A DNA stretch of 64,000 bases from Streptomyces sp. NBC_00582 (GTDB lineage: Bacteria; Actinomycetota; Actinomycetes; Streptomycetales; Streptomycetaceae): assembly GCF_036345155.1 (NCBI RefSeq), contig NZ_CP107772.1:248001-312000 (forward strand), given 5' to 3'. Positions 59,421-64,000 of this stretch are shown one piece after another; the stretch's first letter is position 1; each line of letters opens with the position of its first letter. Below the pieces are notes generated by a model, which saw nothing but the letters and a program-made list of their open reading frames with translations, ran no database searches and had not been told where the DNA came from. Made by a program: the position numbers and the translations under genes.

Positions 59421-60923
59421 TCAGAACGGGAAGTCGCGGGGTTCCCCGCGCAGGGTGATCCAGCGGAGTTCGGTGAATTCCTCGGCTGCGAAGCCCGTGC
59501 CGAAGCGGCCCCAGCCGCTCTCCTTCACTCCGCCGAAGGGCATGTTGGGCTCGTCGTTGACCGGTTGGTCGTTGACGTGCACGATCCCTGCCTCCAGACG
59601 GCGGGCGATGTCCAGTCCGCGATGGGCGTCGCTGGTCAAGACACCTGCGGTAAGCCCGTAGCGGGAGGCGTTCGCGCGCTGCACCGCGTGGTCTGCGTCG
59701 TCGACCGTCTCCAGGATCACGACCGGGCCGAAGGTCTCGTCGAAGGCGAGTTCGGCGTCCTCGGGGACGTCGGTCAGGACGGTGGGCGGGTAGCACGGCG
59801 GCTGGGCCACTCCCCCGGTCAGCAGGCGGGCGCCCATCGAAACGGCCTCCTCGACGCGGCGGTCCAGGAGGGACAGTGCCCATTTGTTGATCACTGGTCC
59901 GACCACGGTGCGTGGATCGTGCGGGTCGCCGACGGGCAGCGCCGCCGCCTTCTCGGTGAAGAGGCGGGTGAACTCCTCCGCTATGGGCCGCTCGACGTAG
60001 ATGCGGCGGGCACACATGCACACCTGTCCCTGGTGCACGAACGCGCCGTAGATCGCCGCGTCGACCGCGTAGGACAGGTCGGCGTCGGCGAGGACGAGGA
60101 GCGGGTTCTGGCCGCTGAGCTGGAGGACGATGCGCTTGAGGTGGCGGCCTGCCGTCTCGGCGAGGCGGCGGCCGGTGGGCGTGGAGCCGGTGAAGTTGAC
60201 GCGGCGCACCGAGGGATGGGAGAGGAGCGTCTCCGCTATGGCGCCGGCGCCCCCGGGGGCATGGGTGATCACGTTGAGGACGCCCGGAGGGAGTCCGGCC
60301 TCACCGAAGATCTCCGCCCAGAGCGTGCCGCCGGTCAGGGGGGACTCCTCGGACGGCTTGAGGACCACCGTGTTGCCGACGGCGATGGGCCCCACGATGC
60401 TGCGACCGGACAGGACCAGGGAGGCGTTCCACGGGGCGATGGCCGCGACGACTCCGACCGGTTGGCGGACGGCGAGGGCTCGGGTGCCGGGGATGTCCGA
60501 GGGCAGCACCTGTCCCACAGCGGTGTAAGGGATTCCGGCGGCCTGGCGGAGCAGCGAGACGCTGAAGTCGAGCTGGACCGTCGCGTAGTGGCGGCCGCAC
60601 CCCGTCTCTCTCGTCAGCAGTTCGATGACCTCCGCGCGACGGCGGTCGAGGATGTCGCCCGCGCGCAGCAGGATTCCCTGTCGCTGGGCCGGCGGCGTGT
60701 CGGCCCATCCGGCGAAGGCCGCCTGGGCGGCGTCCACCGCCCGGCGGGTGTCCTCGGCGTCGCCGGCGGCGACCGTCGCCATGACGGATCCGGTCCAGGG
60801 GTCGTGGTCGGAGTAGGTTCCTCCGCCCAGCGGGTCGGTCCACTCGCCGCCGATGTGGTGGCGCACCGTGACCGGGAGATCCGGTCGGTCTGCGTCCGTC
60901 GCCGCGGGGTCAGGAACGTTCAC
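59421..60923 (-). CDS. Aldehyde dehydrogenase, benzaldehyde/vanillin dehydrogenase-like
   Basis: A 500-residue ALDH. The catalytic Cys is C302 in VHQGQVCMCARR; the cofactor motifs AIAPWNASLVL, VLKPSEESP and NFTGSTPTG are intact, and DETFGPVVILE is present. The general-base motif reads LQLSGQNP, so Gln268 stands where most ALDHs have Glu (ELGGK). It is the last gene of the ABC importer unit, four bases after the permease, and should oxidise an aldehyde made from the imported compound. The resemblance is to aromatic aldehyde dehydrogenases. The Gln may slow deacylation or shift the mechanism. Confidence 0.9.
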   Translation of the reverse strand: MNVPDPAATDADRPDLPVTVRHHIGGEWTDPLGGGTYSDHDPWTGSVMATVAAGDAEDTRRAVDAAQAAFAGWADTPPAQRQGILLRAGDILDRRRAEVIELLTRETGCGRHYATVQLDFSVSLLRQAAGIPYTAVGQVLPSDIPGTRALAVRQPVGVVAAIAPWNASLVLSGRSIVGPIAVGNTVVLKPSEESPLTGGTLWAEIFGEAGLPPGVLNVITHAPGGAGAIAETLLSHPSVRRVNFTGSTPTGRRLAETAGRHLKRIVLQLSGQNPLLVLADADLSYAVDAAIYGAFVHQGQVCMCARRIYVERPIAEEFTRLFTEKAAALPVGDPHDPRTVVGPVINKWALSLLDRRVEEAVSMGARLLTGGVAQPPCYPPTVLTDVPEDAELAFDETFGPVVILETVDDADHAVQRANASRYGLTAGVLTSDAHRGLDIARRLEAGIVHVNDQPVNDEPNMPFGGVKESGWGRFGTGFAAEEFTELRWITLRGEPRDFPF

Positions 60924-60927
60924 CTGG

Positions 60928-61974
60928 TCAAGTCTCCCTCTTCGACGACCGGGGCGGAGCCCCCTGCCGTCGCAGATGGTAACCGACGGGTAGCAACTGG
61001 ACGTGCAGCCGGCCGTTCAGCAGACTCCACAGGCCGCGTGGGAGGAAGAGGGCGAAGGCGACGGCGGTCAGGCCGAGTCCGATGAGGTACCAGGCTCCCT
61101 GGTCGGCGAGGAAGTACTGCACGGTGAAGAAGAGGACGGCGCCGATGATCGGTCCCTCGAAGGTGCCGATGCCGCCGACCAGCACCATGAAGATCATGTA
61201 GGCCGACCACTGCACGCCGAAGATCGACTGAGGCTGGATGAACAGGGTGTTGGCGAGGGTGAGGGCGCCCGCGGCACCGCATCCGAAGCCGGCTAGGACG
61301 AACAGCATGAGCTTGAGAGGCCTGACGCGCACGCCGAGCGAGGCGGCGGCGTCTTCGTCGTCGCGGATCGCCTGCAGAGCCGCTCCGGTGCGGTGCCGCA
61401 GCAGGAGGAAGAGCAGGACGAGGAGGAGGACGGCGAAGGCGAGGGTGAGCCAGTAGGTGAAGGCGCGGCGCACTTCGGGGGCGTAGCCACTCAGCCCCTG
61501 TAGGGAGACGCCGGTTCCGCCTCCGAGGCTCTGGTCGAGCATGACGAACAGGGCGATCGCCTCGGCGACGACCCAGGTGCCCACGGCGAACTGGCCGCCG
61601 CGCAGCCGCAGGACGAGCAGGGAGAGCACCGCCGCGAGCACGGCGGAGGCGAGGGATGCCAGGACGACAGCGAGGTAGGGCTGTATGCCGCGCTGGGTGA
61701 GGTAGATCGTGCCGTACGCGCCGAACCCTATGAAGGCCTGCTGGCCGACCGAGACGAGCCCGGCGTATCCGGCCAGTGCGTTCCACATGACGGCGAGGAT
61801 GAGGAAGATCAGCAGGCTGGTGAGCTGCTGGACGACGTTCGCGCTGAGGACCTGGGGGACGGCGAAGAGGGCGATCGCGACGAGGACGAGCGCGCTGGAA
61901 CCTATGCGGGACGCCAGGCCGGCGCGCTGGACGGACCATGCGCCGGGCGGGGCGGGGGCGGCTGCTGTGGTCAT
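60928..61974 (-). CDS. Branched-chain-type ABC permease, LivM-like
   Basis: A 348-residue permease with about nine helices. NALAGYAGLVSVGQQAFIGF near residue 70 and the cytoplasmic RTGAALQAIRDDEDAAASLG, followed by GVRVRPLKL, are LivM signatures. The charged C-terminal tail is longer than usual. The ATG overlaps the LivH-type stop by four bases. It pairs with the LivH-like permease to form the channel; substrates of this family include amino acids, amides, urea and aromatic acids. Confidence 0.93.
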   Translation of the reverse strand: MTTAAAPAPPGAWSVQRAGLASRIGSSALVLVAIALFAVPQVLSANVVQQLTSLLIFLILAVMWNALAGYAGLVSVGQQAFIGFGAYGTIYLTQRGIQPYLAVVLASLASAVLAAVLSLLVLRLRGGQFAVGTWVVAEAIALFVMLDQSLGGGTGVSLQGLSGYAPEVRRAFTYWLTLAFAVLLLVLLFLLLRHRTGAALQAIRDDEDAAASLGVRVRPLKLMLFVLAGFGCGAAGALTLANTLFIQPQSIFGVQWSAYMIFMVLVGGIGTFEGPIIGAVLFFTVQYFLADQGAWYLIGLGLTAVAFALFLPRGLWSLLNGRLHVQLLPVGYHLRRQGAPPRSSKRET

Positions 61975-62849
61975 GCGGGGGCTCTCCGGGTGGCGATGAA
62001 CCGGCCGCGGGGGCCGGCCAGGATGACGAGGAAGACCAGGTGCCCGGCGAGGATCGAGTACTGCGGGTCGATCTGGGCGCCGAGGGTCTGGGCGATGCCG
62101 AGGACGACGCCGCCGGCCAGCGTGCCCCACAGGGATCCCAGGCCGCCGATGACGACCGCTTCGAAGGCGAAGATGAGCTGGGTGGGGCCGCTGGAGGCGT
62201 CGAAGGTGGAGTGGACGGCCAGGAAGGTGCCGGCCAGGGCGGCGACCGCGACGGCGATCGCGGCGGCTCGGGCGTAGACGGACGCCGCCGGTATGCCCAC
62301 GAGCGCGGCGGTGTCGGGGTCCTGGGCGGTGGCGCGCATCTCCCGGCCGAAGCCGGTGCGTTGCAGCAGGAACTGGAGTGCGCCCAGGACCGCGACGGCG
62401 ACGGCGAGGATCAGCGCGCCGAGGTAGGGCACGGACAGCTGGTCGGTGATCTTCCAGCTGCCGGTCGACAGTGAGCCCACGGACGGGCCCAGGGAGCGCA
62501 CGTCCGGGGAGAAGATCTGCAGCAGGGCGTTCTGCAGGACGATGGCGAGTCCGAAGGTCGTCAGCAGTGGGGTGAGTTCTCCGCCGCGCAGACTGCGGGC
62601 CAGGACGGTGCGCTGGAGCGCGTAGCCGAGGGCGAGCATCACCGGGAGGACCGCGAGCAGCGCCAGGAACGGTGACACGTCGGCCCGGTCGGAGACCCAC
62701 CAGACCCCGAACGCGCCGAGCACGGCGAGGTCGCCGTGGGCGAGGTTGATGATGCGCATAACGCCGAACAGCAGGGACAGGCCGCAGGCGAAGAGGGCGT
62801 ACAGGCCGCCGAGGAAGAGGCCTTGGACGATGGCGTTGATCCAGCTCAT
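61971..62849 (-). CDS. Branched-chain-type ABC permease, LivH-like
   Basis: A 292-residue permease with about eight helices. GLFLGGLYALFACGLSLLFG with RIINLAHGDLAVLGA near the N terminus, MRATAQDPDTAALVGI in the cytoplasmic loop and GGLGSLWGTLAGG near the end are family signatures. Both ends overlap neighbours by four bases, so it is translated as part of a polycistronic message. It works with the LivM-like permease and two ATPases. Confidence 0.93.
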   Translation of the reverse strand: MSWINAIVQGLFLGGLYALFACGLSLLFGVMRIINLAHGDLAVLGAFGVWWVSDRADVSPFLALLAVLPVMLALGYALQRTVLARSLRGGELTPLLTTFGLAIVLQNALLQIFSPDVRSLGPSVGSLSTGSWKITDQLSVPYLGALILAVAVAVLGALQFLLQRTGFGREMRATAQDPDTAALVGIPAASVYARAAAIAVAVAALAGTFLAVHSTFDASSGPTQLIFAFEAVVIGGLGSLWGTLAGGVVLGIAQTLGAQIDPQYSILAGHLVFLVILAGPRGRFIATRRAPA

Positions 62850-63613
62850 GTCCGCTCCGGGGTGGGGTGGGCCGCCGGTGTGTCGACGGGGGCGGAGGTC
62901 GTGCCGAGGCGGCCGAGGCCGAAGTAGGCGTCGGTGACCTGGTCGCGGGTGATCTCGCCGACGGGGGCGTCGAGGACGACGCGGCCCTCGAGCATGCAGA
63001 CCACACGGTCCGCAACCGACATCGCGCGGCTGAGGTCCTGCTCGACCAGGACGACGGTGGCGCCGTCGGCGATGAGTGCCGTGAGCGACTCGTAGACGGA
63101 GTCGACGGCCACCGGTGCGAGGCCGAGCGAGACCTCGTCGACCAGCAGGAGCCTGGGGTTGGTCATCAGGGCGCGGCCGATGGAGGTGGCCTGCTGCTGG
63201 CCGCCGGACAGGCTGCCCGCCCGCTTGTGGCGGATCGGCCGCAGGAGGGGGAAGGCGTCCAGGACGGTGTCGACGCTCCATGGCCCGGGCCTGGCGCGTC
63301 GGCCGGCCACGAGCAGGTTCTCCTCCACGGTGAGGTCGGGGAAGAGCTTGCGACCTTCGGGGACGAGGACCAGGCCACGCGCCACGCGTCGGTGCGCGGG
63401 CAGGCCGGTGATGTCGTTCCCGTCGAAGACGACGGTTCCCCCGGCGGCCGGGTGGGCCCCGGCCACGGTGCGCAACAAGGTTGACTTTGCCGCCCCGTTG
63501 GCGCCGACGAGAGCGACGGCCTCGCCGTTCGCCACCGTCAGCGACAGGTCCCGTACCGCCGGGAGGAGTCCGTGGCGGGCGTCGAGGCGGGAGATGTGCA
63601 GCAGGTCAGCCAT
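62846..63613 (-). CDS. Branched-chain-type ABC ATPase, LivF-like
   Basis: A 255-residue ATPase. The Walker A reads GANGAAKST (residues 37-45), so Ala42 replaces the last Gly of the P-loop, which is nearly invariant. LVPEGRKLFPDLTVEENL, the signature LSGGQQQATSIGRAL, Walker B LLLVDEVSLGLAP and the H-loop-equivalent VEQD are otherwise normal. The C-terminal tail of 20 residues is non-conserved. It overlaps both neighbours. The P-loop change may lower ATP turnover. Confidence 0.92.
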   Translation of the reverse strand: MADLLHISRLDARHGLLPAVRDLSLTVANGEAVALVGANGAAKSTLLRTVAGAHPAAGGTVVFDGNDITGLPAHRRVARGLVLVPEGRKLFPDLTVEENLLVAGRRARPGPWSVDTVLDAFPLLRPIRHKRAGSLSGGQQQATSIGRALMTNPRLLLVDEVSLGLAPVAVDSVYESLTALIADGATVVLVEQDLSRAMSVADRVVCMLEGRVVLDAPVGEITRDQVTDAYFGLGRLGTTSAPVDTPAAHPTPERT

Positions 63614-64000
63614 GGCTGCCCCTTCCCAGGTAGGCGTCGACGACATGCGCGTCGCGCAGGACTGCCTGGGGCTCGCCCTCGGCGAGGACCTGTCCGGCGT
63701 CCATGCACACCAGGCGGTCGATGACCTGCACCAGTACGTGGACGATGTGCTCGATCCACACGATGCTGACGCCGAGGGTCCGCAACTGCTTGATGGTGCC
63801 GACAAGTTCGGCGGCCTCGGCGTCGGTGAGGCCGCCGCCGATCTCGTCGAGGAGCAGGACGCGCGGGTCGGTCGCCAGGGAGCGGGCGAGTTCTAGCCGT
63901 TTGCGGTGCAGCAGGCCAAGGCTCTCGGCGCGCCGGTTGGCGAGGTCGATCAGATCGCACAGTTCCAGGACGTCGACGCACCGCTGGTGGGCCGCGCGCC
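63606..64000 (-). CDS. Branched-chain-type ABC ATPase, LivG-like (C-terminal part, cut by window edge)
   Basis: An open frame runs in from the right edge to a TGA at 63606 and encodes about 131 residues: LGLLHRKRLELARSLATDPR, the Walker B VLLLDEIGGGL, the H-loop VWIEHIVHVLV and the family end CMDAGQVLAEGEPQAV, DAHVVDAYLGRG. It overlaps the LivF-like gene by eight bases. The Walker A half, and probably a substrate-binding protein gene, lie beyond the window. Confidence 0.92.
   Translation of the reverse strand, partial: RAAHQRCVDVLELCDLIDLANRRAESLGLLHRKRLELARSLATDPRVLLLDEIGGGLTDAEAAELVGTIKQLRTLGVSIVWIEHIVHVLVQVIDRLVCMDAGQVLAEGEPQAVLRDAHVVDAYLGRGSHG

Overview
The window is high-GC DNA with third-position GC bias, GTG/TTG starts, many 4-base ATGA/GTGA gene overlaps, a streptophobe-type membrane protein and CYP105-like P450s with a 3Fe-4S ferredoxin. 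All of this points to Streptomyces or a close actinomycete. I saw no rRNA, tRNA or CRISPR array.

Regions. (1) 1-8 kb: a cut-off NarL-type sensor kinase, an HSL-type esterase, then a minus-strand unit of MMPL exporter, sensor kinase, NarL regulator and AI-2E-type permease. The cut-off kinase is a paralogue of the second one, including its leader. (2) 8-15 kb: a lone SDR, then a tight unit of streptophobe protein, OmpR regulator, HAMP kinase and secreted hydrolase. (3) 15-24 kb: an oxidation island. An SDR and an aldehyde dehydrogenase diverge from a 16-residue leader peptide, FAD ferredoxin reductase and P450; a TetR gene diverges from a second P450, a 3Fe-4S ferredoxin and an MFS exporter. 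Near-identical palindromes in front of both P450 units suggest one TetR regulon. (4) 24-34 kb: a scarred accessory zone with a two-copy direct repeat about 9.4 kb apart (one copy carrying a small secreted Cys peptide gene), Tn3, IS110, SDR and TetR remnants, a heptamer tandem array and an intact IS481 element inside an IS110 remnant. It also holds an internally duplicated membrane protein, a SpoIIE-type phosphatase, a Fes-type esterase and a lipoprotein carbonic anhydrase.

(5) 35-59 kb: a sugar catabolic supercluster that looks built for L-fucose and related sugars. Unit A (43.2 to 35.7 kb, minus) has L-fuconate dehydratase, lactonase, zinc alcohol dehydrogenase, SDR, KDPG-type aldolase, KDG-type kinase, aldose dehydrogenase and a GntR regulator. 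Unit B (49.1 to 43.4 kb, minus) has an FAH-type hydrolase, a second L-fuconate dehydratase, an SDR, a mutarotase and LutABC for L-lactate. The unit C genes (49.7 to 58.8 kb, plus) encode a ribose-type ABC importer, a GntR regulator, a secreted GH29 alpha-L-fucosidase and a secreted GH30 enzyme. Unit B is decaying: its SDR has lost the catalytic core, lutB is frameshifted, and lutC is truncated with a nonsense codon. The unit C GntR gene is also frameshifted.

(6) 59-64 kb: scars of an aldehyde dehydrogenase and an MFS gene, then a branched-chain-type ABC importer (LivGFHM-like, livG cut by the window edge) transcribed into an aldehyde dehydrogenase. This fits uptake and oxidation of a small organic compound, perhaps aromatic.
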